Both the position numbers and the translations under genes were made by a program. The notes beneath the pieces are model-generated. The model was not told the origin of the DNA. It did not search any database and saw only the letters and a program-made list of their open reading frames with translations. DNA of 43,969 nucleotides from JACCYQ01 sp036675565 (GTDB lineage: Bacteria > Bacteroidota > Bacteroidia > Chitinophagales > Chitinophagaceae): the NCBI GenBank assembly GCA_036675565.1, contig JAKFER010000330.1, forward strand, positions 1 to 43,969, in the 5' to 3' direction. Of the stretch, positions 1-8,770 are shown in pieces; the first letter of the stretch is position 1, and every line of letters begins with the position of its first letter.

Positions 1-236
1 TCCAATGAATCTATTTTTTTTTGGATCAATGCAGGAAATGCTTCAACCTGGTCAAGTCCGTATCCTGCGGTTAAACTGTTACCAAAAAATAATATGGTTT
101 TAACATTGGATTCACCGGCAGCGGATTGCTCCTGGATGGTATCCTTTATAGCAGCTTCCTGCTTCCCTTCATTACTACCACATGATAAGAACAATATCGC
201 TAAGAAAATATGAAAGATGTAGTTTGAAAATTTCAT
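1..236 (-). CDS. TesA-like SGNH/GDSL esterase lipoprotein (N-terminal part only)
   Basis: Only the first 78 or so codons are inside the window; the gene runs off the left edge. The N-terminus is a lipoprotein signal with the lipobox FLSC (Cys19), followed by a Ser/Glu/Gln-rich linker. From about residue 46 it reads KTILFFGNSLTAGYGLD, the block-I strand and nucleophile motif of the SGNH hydrolase family (TesA/arylesterase group), with Ser54 the likely nucleophile. The usual GDS is GNS here. Known members hydrolyse acyl esters or thioesters; the lipobox implies attachment to an envelope membrane. It is transcribed away from an ABC exporter pair (351-3647), the same arrangement as tesA-ybbA-ybbP in E. 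coli, which supports the family call. The catalytic Asp-His block near the C-terminus cannot be checked because it lies outside the window. Confidence 0.8.
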   Translation of the reverse strand, partial: MKFSNYIFHIFLAILFLSCGSNEGKQEAAIKDTIQEQSAAGESNVKTILFFGNSLTAGYGLDQVEAFPALIQKKIDSL

Positions 237-262
237 TTTATCAGGTTACATGGTGAACAAAA

Positions 263-295
263 CAATATTAAACGTGTTTCTAACATCGCAGCAAA
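263..295 (-). promoter_or_regulatory. Bacteroidota-type promoter for the TesA-like gene
   Basis: Read on the minus strand, TTTG (295-292) is followed after 21 bases by TAATATTG (270-263), one mismatch from the Bacteroidota -7 consensus TAnnTTTG. The start codon is at 236, giving a leader of about 20 bases. The match is by eye. Confidence 0.45.
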
Positions 296-350
296 GGTTA
301 ATCAACTATTTTTATACCAATGCATGTTGAATTGCAAATAAAATGAACTT

Positions 351-1052
351 ATGGATACTATCCTTAAAGTAGAAAATGTTAGCAAAACCTACCAGAGTGC
401 CGGCCGGACATTAACGGTACTATCCGGAATTGACTTTTCTGTAAATACCGGTGACACTATTTCAATAGTTGGGCCTTCCGGGAGCGGCAAAACAACCTTG
501 CTGGGGCTTTGTGCGGGACTTGATCATGCTTCTACAGGCACCATTGCATTAAATGGAATTACATTAGAAAACCTGACTGAAGACCAACGGGCACAGGTCC
601 GTAATCGTCATGTGGGTTTTATTTTCCAAAACTTTCAATTAATACCCACGTTGACTGCCCTTGAAAATGTAATGGTTCCTTTAGAACTAAGGGGCGAAAA
701 AAATATCAGGACAAGATCGTTAGATCTTTTGGATAAAGTTGGCCTTTCAGATCGGGGTCATCATTATCCATCGCAGCTAAGCGGTGGTGAACAACAAAGG
801 GTTTCACTTGCCCGTGCATTTTCCAATAGTCCCAAAATTTTATTTGCGGATGAACCTACCGGGAACCTGGATGCGGAAACCAGCGAAAAAATCGTTCATT
901 TAATTTTTAACCTGAATAAAGATGCTGGGACTACGCTGGTACTGGTAACCCATGACCTGGAACTGGCTTCCAGGACCGGGCGCATCATTAAATTAAAGGG
1001 TGGAAAATTAGTTTCTGATGAACGGACAAATATTCATTCAACCGCACTTTAA
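351..1052 (+). CDS. ABC transporter ATP-binding protein, YbbA/LolD-like
   Basis: A 233-residue nucleotide-binding subunit of the MacB/LolD/YbbA class. Walker A is GPSGSGKTT (residues 41-49), the Q-loop lies in FIFQNF (about 90-95), the signature is LSGGEQ (143-148), and Walker B with the catalytic Glu is ILFADE (163-168), followed by PTGNLD and an H-loop in VTHD. Length and motifs are normal for the family. The next gene (1110) encodes the matching FtsX-type permease, so the two probably form one complex in the inner membrane. The family uses ATP to drive mechanical extraction or export of lipoproteins, lipids or peptides rather than classic channel transport. Divergence from a TesA-like esterase (1-236) points to the YbbA branch. 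The substrate is unknown. Confidence 0.9.
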   Translation: MDTILKVENVSKTYQSAGRTLTVLSGIDFSVNTGDTISIVGPSGSGKTTLLGLCAGLDHASTGTIALNGITLENLTEDQRAQVRNRHVGFIFQNFQLIPTLTALENVMVPLELRGEKNIRTRSLDLLDKVGLSDRGHHYPSQLSGGEQQRVSLARAFSNSPKILFADEPTGNLDAETSEKIVHLIFNLNKDAGTTLVLVTHDLELASRTGRIIKLKGGKLVSDERTNIHSTAL

Positions 1053-1068
1053 AATGCACTTGTGCATT
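1053..1068. repeat. 16-bp palindrome between ABC ATPase and permease genes
   Basis: AATGCACTTGTGCATT is a perfect 7-bp inverted repeat with a 2-bp centre, starting on the base after the ATPase stop codon. There is no T-tract, so it is not a standard terminator. It could be a small mRNA hairpin in the 57-bp gap or a protein-binding site. Confidence 0.45.
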
Positions 1069-1109
1069 CACGTTAGGTAAATTAAATCGAAAAAATATAA
1101 ATCCAGGGA

Positions 1110-3647
1110 ATGAATAAACAACCAATAAGTTTTAAATGGCTTGCCTTGATGGCCTGGCGGGATAGCCGGCGTAATCGTAACCGCTTATTGTTATTTGTTT
1201 CCTCTATCATTTTAGGAATAGCCGCTTTGGTGGCCATCTTTTCATTAAGCAATAACCTGAAGCAGGAAATTGACAACCAGGCTGCATCATTATTGGGTGC
1301 CGACCTGGAGATCTCTGACAACAAACCTTTTTCTCCAACAATTCAAAAACTGATCGATTCACTAGGCGATCGTAAATCTGAAGAAAGAAGATTTACCAGC
1401 ATGGTTTATTTTCCCAAAAATGGAGGCAGCCGATTAATAGAAGCAAGGGCATTGGGTGGTGATTTCCCCTATTATGGTATACTCGAAACCACTCCCGCTG
1501 CTGCAGGAAAACAATTTCGCAATGGCCAGCAGGCTTTGGTTGACCAGACTTTAATGTTGCAATACAATGTGAAACCAGGCGATTCTGTGAGAGTAGGCAA
1601 CACCAATTTTATAATTGCAGGAAGTTTAGAAGGCGCCCCCGGGCAAAGTGGATTGTCTGCATCCGTTGCGCCTGTGGTTTATATTCCACTCTCCTACCTT
1701 GAACAAACCGGTCTTGAACAAAAGGGTAGTCGCATTAATTACCGTTATTATTTTAAGTATGACAGGCCCGTTAATATGCAAAAGCTAATGCAGCAATTAG
1801 AACCTGTATTAGATGCGGAAGATGTAAACTATGATACGACCGAAACACAAAAAGAAGATACGGCTCGCTCGTTCAGGGATGTAACACGATATTTAACATT
1901 GATTGGTTTTGTTGCACTCCTTTTAGGTTGTATTGGTGTGGCCAGTGCTATTCATATTTATGTACGGGAAAAGATCAATACTATTGCCGTGTTGCGTTGC
2001 CTGGGTGCAAGCGCCTCGCAGGCTTTCCTGATCTACCTGTTACAAATAACCGCAATTGGAATGATCGGTTCTGTTTTGGGAGCTGCTTTAGGTACCATTA
2101 TTCAACAATTTCTTCCGATCATTTTACAGGAACTCCTGCCAATAGAAATGAATACGCCTATATCCTGGCTGGCCATTGGACAAGGTATTCTTTCCGGGTT
2201 GATCATTTCATTGCTGTTTGCATTATTACCGTTGGTATCTATCAGAAAAATATCACCGCTGAATACATTGCGTATTTCATTTCAACCCAGCTTAATGAAA
2301 GATCCATTAAAATGGTTGATCTATTCTTTGATCCTGGTTTTTATTTTTGGATTTACCTTTTTTCATACCCGTAGCTGGCAAAACGCATTGGCCTTTACAT
2401 TTGGAATCACCATCGCTTTTTTAATTTTAACTGCCATCGCATCGCTGTTAATCTGGGCTGCCAGAAAATTTTTTCCTGCCCGTGCAAATTATTTATGGCG
2501 ACAAGGATTCTCCAATCTCTTTCGTCCAAATAATCAGACAACGGTGTTAATAGTATCCATTGGTCTTGGGACAGCTTTGGTTTGTACATTGTTTTTTGTT
2601 CAAAATATTTTGTTGAACAGTGTTACCCTGGCTACCAGTGACAACCAGCCCAATATGGTTTTGTTTGATATTCAAACTGCACAAAGAGAAAAAATAATGG
2701 CATTGGCCAAAGACCAGGATTTACCGGTTCATGGTATGGTTCCTATTGTAAATATGCGTTTGGAAAGGATCAATAATATTACACCGGCCGTACTGGAAAA
2801 AGACAGCACTTTACCCATGCGCAACTGGATCTTCAGCCGTGAATACCGTGTAACTTTCCGCGACACCATAACATCATCCGAAAAAATTGTAGAAGGCAAA
2901 TGGATCGGTGTTGCAAATGAAGGTGCAGCCATTCCTATATCCATGGAACAGCGATATGCAGAAAGAAATGGATTGAAAATTGGCGATACCCTCATATTTA
3001 ATGTACAGGGTTCTTTGATGCCAACTGTGATCAGCAGCATGCGGGAAGTGGACTGGAACAGGATTCAAACCAACTTCCTTGTTGTATTTCCCAAAAATAC
3101 TTTAGAAGAAGCGCCGCAATTTCATGTGCTGATGACAAAGGTGCAAGGAGTGGAAAAATCTGCTGCATTTCAACGTTCCGTTGTGCAACAATTCCCAAAT
3201 GTTTCCATCATTGACCTAGGATTAATTCTGAGCATTCTCGATAATGTATTAAGTAAGATCGGGTTTGTGATCCGGTTTATGGCTGCATTCAGCATAATAA
3301 CCGGGCTGGTAGTATTGATCGCTTCCATTATGATCAGTAAGTTTCAACGTATACAGGAAACGGTTTTATTACGCACATTAGGTGCAAGCCGAAAACAGGT
3401 TTTTGCCATTACAGCTTTAGAATATTTTTTCCTGGGTGCCATGGCATCCTTAACAGGCATTTTGCTTGCTCTGGGTGCCAGTTGGGCATTGGCAAAATAT
3501 ACATTCGAAACAAGCTTTACTCCTCAATGGTTACCGGTACCTATTATTTTTATTTTCGTTTGTTGCTTAACGGTAGCTATTGGAATGTTTAATAGCCGGG
3601 ATGTATTAAATAAACCACCATTGGATATATTGAGACAGGAAGTATAA
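1110..3647 (+). CDS. ABC transporter permease, YbbP-like, with two FtsX blocks
   Basis: An 845-residue inner-membrane permease. One membrane segment lies near residues 25-47, followed by a large periplasmic domain (about 50-255). A first FtsX-type block of three helices (about 260-385) comes next, then two further helices (about 400-450), a second periplasmic domain and a C-terminal FtsX block (about 715-840). The repeats VLRCLGASASQAF and LLRTLGASRKQVF are the cytoplasmic coupling motifs that contact the ATPase, one per FtsX block. The duplicated architecture and length fit YbbP and other predicted lipid or lipoprotein exporters. It lies 57 bp after the ATPase gene, almost certainly in the same operon. 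The substrate cannot be read from sequence. Confidence 0.88.
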   Translation: MNKQPISFKWLALMAWRDSRRNRNRLLLFVSSIILGIAALVAIFSLSNNLKQEIDNQAASLLGADLEISDNKPFSPTIQKLIDSLGDRKSEERRFTSMVYFPKNGGSRLIEARALGGDFPYYGILETTPAAAGKQFRNGQQALVDQTLMLQYNVKPGDSVRVGNTNFIIAGSLEGAPGQSGLSASVAPVVYIPLSYLEQTGLEQKGSRINYRYYFKYDRPVNMQKLMQQLEPVLDAEDVNYDTTETQKEDTARSFRDVTRYLTLIGFVALLLGCIGVASAIHIYVREKINTIAVLRCLGASASQAFLIYLLQITAIGMIGSVLGAALGTIIQQFLPIILQELLPIEMNTPISWLAIGQGILSGLIISLLFALLPLVSIRKISPLNTLRISFQPSLMKDPLKWLIYSLILVFIFGFTFFHTRSWQNALAFTFGITIAFLILTAIASLLIWAARKFFPARANYLWRQGFSNLFRPNNQTTVLIVSIGLGTALVCTLFFVQNILLNSVTLATSDNQPNMVLFDIQTAQREKIMALAKDQDLPVHGMVPIVNMRLERINNITPAVLEKDSTLPMRNWIFSREYRVTFRDTITSSEKIVEGKWIGVANEGAAIPISMEQRYAERNGLKIGDTLIFNVQGSLMPTVISSMREVDWNRIQTNFLVVFPKNTLEEAPQFHVLMTKVQGVEKSAAFQRSVVQQFPNVSIIDLGLILSILDNVLSKIGFVIRFMAAFSIITGLVVLIASIMISKFQRIQETVLLRTLGASRKQVFAITALEYFFLGAMASLTGILLALGASWALAKYTFETSFTPQWLPVPIIFIFVCCLTVAIGMFNSRDVLNKPPLDILRQEV

Positions 3648-3836
3648 AAGCTAATTACCTACTAAGTTTGATACTATCTTAATTTCTTCACGAAAGGCAT
3701 TCTTACTATAATAATATATCCTCCCTGACTCATATTCTTTTATTTAACCTGGTCCTTCTTTTTGCAGGTAATGTTGGAAGCGTACAGGAAATACTGAAAT
3801 TCAGGAAATCGCAAATTAAATTTGAACCTCATCCCC

Positions 3837-3844
3837 TATCTTTG
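3837..3844 (+). promoter_or_regulatory. -7 box of the pyrophosphatase promoter
   Basis: TATCTTTG matches the Bacteroidota -7 consensus TAnnTTTG exactly and lies 36 bases before the ATG at 3881. No well-spaced -33 TTTG was found, so only this half of the promoter is claimed. Confidence 0.5.
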
Positions 3845-3880
3845 CCCTCCTTAAAAATTCATGTTTAAGAATCATTGCTT

Positions 3881-6100
3881 ATGAACAATTTGATTTACCT
3901 CGTACCGGTCATGGGGGCTATAGGCCTGCTTTATACCTTTATTAAATACAATTGGGTTTCCAAACAGGATGCCGGTAATGAACGTATGAAAGAGATCAGC
4001 AATTATATTGCTGAAGGTGCTATGGCATTTCTGAAAGCAGAATGGAAAATCCTGGGCTATTTCGTTGTTATAGTCGGATTATTATTAGCTGTAATGGCTT
4101 CTGCAAATCCACATTCACATTGGACCATAGCCATTGCATTTGTAATTGGTGCAGTATTAAGTGCCGTTGCAGGTTATATTGGCATGAGAGCCGCTACGAA
4201 GGCAAACGTCCGGACTGCACAGGCTGCCCGTACCAGCTTAAGTAAAGCATTAAATGTTTCCTTTACCGGTGGTGCCGTAATGGGACTGGGTGTTGCTGGA
4301 CTTGCCGTATTTGGATTGGGTGGATTATACATTGTTTTAAAACAAATTTTTGCCCCTGAAGCCGGTGTGAATTCTGCCGAAATGCTTCAAACCATTGAAG
4401 TGCTGACCGGGTTTTCTTTAGGTGCGGAATCCATTGCATTGTTTGCCCGTGTTGGGGGTGGTATTTATACAAAAGCAGCTGACGTTGGTGCCGACCTGGT
4501 TGGTAAAGTGGAAGCTGGAATTCCTGAAGATGATCCCCGCAACCCTGCAACCATTGCAGATAATGTGGGTGATAATGTAGGCGATGTGGCAGGTATGGGT
4601 GCCGACTTGTTTGGTTCTTATGTTGCTACTGTTTTGGCTACCATCGTTTTAGGACAGCAGACTGTAGTTATAGGTGAAGATGTATTGGGTGGATTTTCAC
4701 CTATCATTCTTCCTATGCTGATAGCGGGTGTCGGTATTTTATTTTCAATTGTAGCTACATTTTTTGTTCGCATCAGTGATAAAGCTGGCATTAATACAGA
4801 CAATGTTCAGAGAGCTTTGAATATGGGTAACTGGGGTTCCATCGTGCTGACTGCTATTGCAGCGGCTGGATTGGTTTACTGGTTATTGCCTGAAAATATG
4901 AGCCTCCGTGGTATTCCATTTACCAAATGGGGTGTAATGGGTGCTATTGGTGTAGGTTTACTGGTTGGTGCATTAATGAGCATCATAACTGAATATTATA
5001 CTGCTATGGGTAAAAGACCCGTAATGAGTATTATCCGTCAATCTTCAACCGGACATGCAACCAACGTCATTGGTGGTTTAGCCGTTGGAATGGAATCTAC
5101 TTTTCTTCCCATTTTAGTATTAGCTGGTGGTATTTGGGGTTCTTATGAATGTGCTGGATTATATGGTGTGGCTATCGCCGCTGCAGGTATGATGGCAACA
5201 ACAGCTATGCAATTGGCTATTGATGCATTTGGTCCCATTGCGGATAATGCAGGTGGTATTGCGGAAATGAGTGAATTGCCAAAAGAAGTTCGAGAAAAAA
5301 CAGATATCCTGGATGCCGTCGGTAACACCACAGCAGCTACTGGAAAAGGCTTTGCCATCGCTTCTGCTGCCTTGACTGCCCTAGCATTGTTCGCGGCATT
5401 TGTTGGTGTTGCAGGTATTGAAGGCATTGATATTTACAAGGCTGATGTTCTGGCTTGTTTGTTTGTAGGTGGAATGATTCCATTTATATTTTCATCATTA
5501 GCCATCCGTGCAGTTGGTGAAGCCGCCATGGCGATGGTGGAAGAAGTTCGCCGACAGTTCAGGGAAATTCCCGGCATTATGGAAGGAACCGGAAAGCCTG
5601 AATATGATAAATGTGTTGCCATCTCTACCCAAGCTTCTATCAAAAAAATGATGTTGCCTGGTGCCATTACCATCCTCTCTCCACTGATCATTGGTTTCGT
5701 TATGGGCCCTGAAGCTTTGGGTGGATTCTTAGCAGGTGCCACGGTGAGTGGTGTTTTAATGGGTATGTTCCAGAATAACGCCGGTGGTGCCTGGGATAAT
5801 GCAAAAAAATCTTTTGAAAAAGGAGTTGAAATAAATGGAGAGATGTTTTATAAAAAGTCAGAACCACACAAGGCTTCTGTTACAGGTGATACTGTAGGCG
5901 ATCCTTTTAAAGACACTTCTGGCCCATCGATGAACATCCTGATCAAGTTAATGTCTATTGTATCATTGGTTATTGCTCCTACCCTTGCAGAAATGTATGG
6001 AACAGGACCAGATGTTATTGATGATGAAGTAAAGACAGAAATGATCATAGAGGTGAAACCAATTACCAAAGTGGCTGACAACAAAACGATTGTTTTATAA
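3881..6100 (+). CDS. hppA: Membrane-bound, K+-dependent-type ion-translocating pyrophosphatase
   Basis: About 739 residues, largely hydrophobic with some 16 membrane helices, as expected for membrane pyrophosphatases, which couple PPi hydrolysis to H+ or Na+ pumping. The substrate signature DVGADLVGKVE (about residues 201-211) and the block DDPRNPATIADNVGDNVGD (about 217-235) supply the Mg-PPi ligands. The later motif GNTTAATGKG (about 481-490) has Ala where K+-independent enzymes have Lys, so this is the K+-dependent class. Whether H+, Na+ or both are pumped cannot be decided by eye. I chose ATG 3881; an in-frame TTG lies two codons upstream, but ATG is the better start. A strong terminator follows at 6126. 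The gene appears monocistronic. Confidence 0.96.
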   Translation: MNNLIYLVPVMGAIGLLYTFIKYNWVSKQDAGNERMKEISNYIAEGAMAFLKAEWKILGYFVVIVGLLLAVMASANPHSHWTIAIAFVIGAVLSAVAGYIGMRAATKANVRTAQAARTSLSKALNVSFTGGAVMGLGVAGLAVFGLGGLYIVLKQIFAPEAGVNSAEMLQTIEVLTGFSLGAESIALFARVGGGIYTKAADVGADLVGKVEAGIPEDDPRNPATIADNVGDNVGDVAGMGADLFGSYVATVLATIVLGQQTVVIGEDVLGGFSPIILPMLIAGVGILFSIVATFFVRISDKAGINTDNVQRALNMGNWGSIVLTAIAAAGLVYWLLPENMSLRGIPFTKWGVMGAIGVGLLVGALMSIITEYYTAMGKRPVMSIIRQSSTGHATNVIGGLAVGMESTFLPILVLAGGIWGSYECAGLYGVAIAAAGMMATTAMQLAIDAFGPIADNAGGIAEMSELPKEVREKTDILDAVGNTTAATGKGFAIASAALTALALFAAFVGVAGIEGIDIYKADVLACLFVGGMIPFIFSSLAIRAVGEAAMAMVEEVRRQFREIPGIMEGTGKPEYDKCVAISTQASIKKMMLPGAITILSPLIIGFVMGPEALGGFLAGATVSGVLMGMFQNNAGGAWDNAKKSFEKGVEINGEMFYKKSEPHKASVTGDTVGDPFKDTSGPSMNILIKLMSIVSLVIAPTLAEMYGTGPDVIDDEVKTEMIIEVKPITKVADNKTIVL

Positions 6101-6125
6101 AAATCAAACTGATATAGATGATTTC

Positions 6126-6150
6126 AAAACCCCGGACTCCCGGGGTTTTT
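6126..6150 (+). terminator. Rho-independent terminator after hppA
   Basis: AAAACCCCGG (6126-6135) pairs perfectly with CCGGGGTTTT (6140-6149) around a 4-base loop, and the right arm runs into a T-tract. It lies 26 bases after the hppA stop codon. Confidence 0.9.
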
Positions 6151-6218
6151 TATTTTATAAAAGGGATTGTATTCTATAAAAACATTTATCCTTATTTTGA
6201 AACACGAACAATATATCT

Positions 6219-6719
6219 ATGAAGCCAGGTATTTTTATTTTTATACTCTCTGTATTTCTTTGCATTTCCTGCGAAACGGCAACCCAATCAACCCATAAAT
6301 TACATGCGCCTGTATTTTTCCCCGTAAAAAAAATTGTTGACGGCGATACTTTCTGGGCCGATGATGGAACAGCAAAAGGAATAAAAATTCGATTGATTGG
6401 TATTGATGCACCTGAATCCAAAAGATCTTTTAAAAAAGAAATAGGCGTTTATGGAAAAGAATCAAAAGCCTATTTGTCACAATTACTAAAAGGAAGAAAG
6501 GTAAGGTTGGAATATGATCTGGATCCTAAGGATCAATATGGCAGAACATTGGCTTATGTGTACCTGGAAGATGGCACATTTGTAAATGCTGATCTCATTA
6601 AAAATGGCTTTGCAACCCTCCTGACCATTCCACCCAATGTGAAATTTGCTGATCATTTTTTTGAATTACAACAAGAAGCACGAAAAACAAAAAAAGGTTT
6701 ATGGAATATTTCACCATAA
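6219..6719 (+). CDS. Thermonuclease-family (SNase-like) secreted nuclease lipoprotein
   Basis: A 166-residue protein with a lipoprotein signal (lipobox CISC, Cys18) and one staphylococcal-nuclease OB-fold domain (about 33-165). The active-site set is present: Asp43 in VDGDTF, Arg58 and Asp63 in RLIGIDAPE, Glu66, and Arg109 in QYGRTLAY, corresponding to Staphylococcus nuclease Asp21, Arg35, Asp40, Glu43 and Arg87. It should therefore be a Ca2+-dependent endonuclease that cleaves DNA or RNA outside the cytoplasm, perhaps for nutrient recovery. The C-terminal KTKKGLW block is also typical. It stands alone between the hppA terminator and a convergent gene (6748). No regulatory site was recognised. 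Confidence 0.9.
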   Translation: MKPGIFIFILSVFLCISCETATQSTHKLHAPVFFPVKKIVDGDTFWADDGTAKGIKIRLIGIDAPESKRSFKKEIGVYGKESKAYLSQLLKGRKVRLEYDLDPKDQYGRTLAYVYLEDGTFVNADLIKNGFATLLTIPPNVKFADHFFELQQEARKTKKGLWNISP

Positions 6720-6747
6720 ACCTTTGTATTCTTTGTACTTAAAATTT

Positions 6748-7446
6748 TTAATGTCTCATACCAGGTTCTGTTTCCCTTGTCGGCATATCTATATTTTCAA
6801 TATAAGTTTTAAAATTCTCTACATCGGATCTGATCATTTTTTCAAACCCTGGTGTAAATAACCTCGCAATTCCTGAACTGATATTTCTTAATGGTGGTCG
6901 ATAAGTAATAACTACATCAAGTTTTGTTTGATTTAAACCCGCATCATGAAAATCAATTTTTCCTGCATTTTCCACATCTGCTCCGGGTAAAGAACTCCAT
7001 CCTAATAATTTACCGGGTTCATCTTTTACGATTTCTGCATCCCATTCAATACTTCCTATACCGGCTGGTCCTTTTGCTTTCCAATGCGACCGGGTTGAAT
7101 CCATTTCTTTGACCGTTTCAAGATGATCCATAAATAATGGCATGTTTTCCAGTTTGCGCCAAAAAGCATAGACTTCCTGCCGGGGTTTGTTCACCAAAAA
7201 GCTTGTACGAATATTAATATTTTTAACCGGGTCAGGCAGGTTATTTTTTCCAGCTAATGAATACCCGGGGCAATGCCCTGTAACACCCCTGTAAAGTAAG
7301 AAACCGCCGGTTAATAACTTTTTCAGGCTTAGCTTTCCAATATTGTTAAAGACCATGAATGCACCAATACCTGCAGAAATGATTCTTTCAGTATTGCCAA
7401 CATTCACAGTGATCTTATCATGCACATATGTTTGTTCTTGTTCCAT
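6748..7446 (-). CDS. DUF2892 plus SRPBCC (polyketide cyclase-like) protein
   Basis: A 232-residue two-part protein. Residues about 12-68 form a DUF2892/YgaP-type hydrophobic hairpin (NTERIISAGIGAFMVF ... LYRGVTGHCPGYSL). Residues about 76-220 form an SRPBCC or START-like ligand-binding fold of the cyclase/dehydrase group (SFLVNKPRQEVYAFW, then WDAEIVKDEPGKLLGW, then the C-terminal helix FEKMIRSDVENFKTYIE). The same fusion is widespread in Proteobacteria and Bacteroidota, where it is often annotated as a cyclase or YgaP-like protein, but its ligand is not established. It probably sits at the inner membrane with the ligand-binding domain soluble. It converges on the nuclease gene with only 28 bases between the stop codons. 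Confidence 0.75.
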   Translation of the reverse strand: MEQEQTYVHDKITVNVGNTERIISAGIGAFMVFNNIGKLSLKKLLTGGFLLYRGVTGHCPGYSLAGKNNLPDPVKNINIRTSFLVNKPRQEVYAFWRKLENMPLFMDHLETVKEMDSTRSHWKAKGPAGIGSIEWDAEIVKDEPGKLLGWSSLPGADVENAGKIDFHDAGLNQTKLDVVITYRPPLRNISSGIARLFTPGFEKMIRSDVENFKTYIENIDMPTRETEPGMRH

Positions 7447-7666
7447 AAAAAAAGAGATTAATTTTTATAATGATTGAGCCTTATAAATTGCAAAAACTAT
7501 TCCCGCTATTTACCTGGGATTTTATTAAAAATTAAAAGTAGAATCATACATATAATAGAATTTTTAAGGTGCTAAAAAAATAATTAGCCGTTTGAAACAA
7601 ACTGGCATGATTCCCGTTATGTATTTGTTGGTCATTTAATTATATTGGCCACACTCATCTTATTTT

Positions 7667-8698
7667 ATGAAAAATCATCTGTTCGCCTCCACCTTCGTCC
7701 TGGCCCTGGTAACGATATTCAATTTCAGCTGTACTGAAACGAACCCGGCAGAAGCTCATCCAGATTCAACAATCAAATCGACTGTCGACAGTATTCAGAC
7801 TGTTGACAATTCAAAAGCTTTTGACACTGCTTTATATAACGACAGGTTACAGTCTATGAGTAATGGAGATACCCTTGGGTTGTGGCCGGTTAAAACGCCT
7901 TATCCTTTGGCAGGAGCAATTCTTCCATTTAACCGTATCGTTGCTTATTATGGTAATCTTTATTCCAAAAGAATGGGAATCCTGGGCGAATTTCCCAAAG
8001 ATTCAATGTTCAATAAATTAAAAGAAGAAGTAAATAACTGGCAAAAAGCAGAACCAGATCTTCCTGTAATTCCTGCTTTGCATTATATCGCGGTTACAGC
8101 CCAACAGGCTCCGGGAAAGGATGGAAAATACCGTTTACGTATGCCTTTTCACCAGATCGATACAATTATGAACTGGGCTAAAGAAATTGATGCTCTTGTT
8201 TTTGTTGATATCCAAATTGGCCATAGTACATTAGGTGACGAAGTCCCTCAACTGGAAAAATATTTATCCCAGCCAGGTGTCCACCTGGGTATTGATCCTG
8301 AATTTGCCATGCAGCCAGGCATTGCACCAGGAAAAAAAATTGGAACATTTGATGCAAAGGATATCAATGTGGCAATTGATTACCTTGCTGAATTAGTGAA
8401 GAAAAATAACCTTCCTCCTAAGATGCTGGTCATTCATCGTTTTACCCAGGGCATGGTTACAAATTATAAAGACATCAAAATTGTACCGGAAGTACAGGTT
8501 ATAATGGATATGGATGGTTGGGGTGATAAAGTATTAAAACGCTCTACCTGGTTACGTTATATTTACCGGGAACCCGTTCAATATGCTGGTTTTAAAATAT
8601 TTTATAAGAATGATACAAAGAAAGACAAGAACGCATTGTATCAACCGGAAGAACTGGTAAAGTTTACGCCTAAACCACTTTATATTCAGTACCAGTAA
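7667..8698 (+). CDS. Lipoprotein of unknown function, probable TIM-barrel-like fold
   Basis: A 343-residue protein with a lipoprotein signal (lipobox NFSC, Cys22) and a Ser/Thr/Asp-rich linker to about residue 60. The rest is globular and enzyme-like: strand-like stretches such as VIPALHYIAVTAQ, ALVFVDIQIG, VHLGIDPEFAM, KMLVIHRFT and VQVIMDMDGWG recur with a spacing that suggests a beta/alpha barrel, with acidic residues at strand ends (IDPEFAM, MDMDG). I recall similar uncharacterised proteins in Bacteroidota and Actinobacteria but cannot name a tested function. A glycosidase- or deacetylase-like role is only a guess. It is a single gene followed by a strong terminator at 8736. Confidence 0.6.
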   Translation: MKNHLFASTFVLALVTIFNFSCTETNPAEAHPDSTIKSTVDSIQTVDNSKAFDTALYNDRLQSMSNGDTLGLWPVKTPYPLAGAILPFNRIVAYYGNLYSKRMGILGEFPKDSMFNKLKEEVNNWQKAEPDLPVIPALHYIAVTAQQAPGKDGKYRLRMPFHQIDTIMNWAKEIDALVFVDIQIGHSTLGDEVPQLEKYLSQPGVHLGIDPEFAMQPGIAPGKKIGTFDAKDINVAIDYLAELVKKNNLPPKMLVIHRFTQGMVTNYKDIKIVPEVQVIMDMDGWGDKVLKRSTWLRYIYREPVQYAGFKIFYKNDTKKDKNALYQPEELVKFTPKPLYIQYQ

Positions 8699-8735
8699 TT
8701 AACTGTTTTGGAACAACCATATCTACTTGCTTATT

Positions 8736-8760
8736 AAAGCCATCTTCGGATGGCTTTTTT
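8736..8760 (+). terminator. Rho-independent terminator with UUCG tetraloop
   Basis: AAAGCCATC (8736-8744) and GATGGCTTT (8749-8757) form a perfect 9-bp stem closed by the very stable cUUCGg tetraloop and followed by T residues. It terminates the lipoprotein gene at 7667-8698. Confidence 0.92.
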
Positions 8761-8770
8761 AGGTTTAGCG

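Noticed and set aside
3875..3883. TTGCTTATG at the start of both hppA and hutI (24994-25002), suggesting a shared start signal
   Set aside because: Two matches of nine bases are likely coincidence; ATG is the normal start in both.
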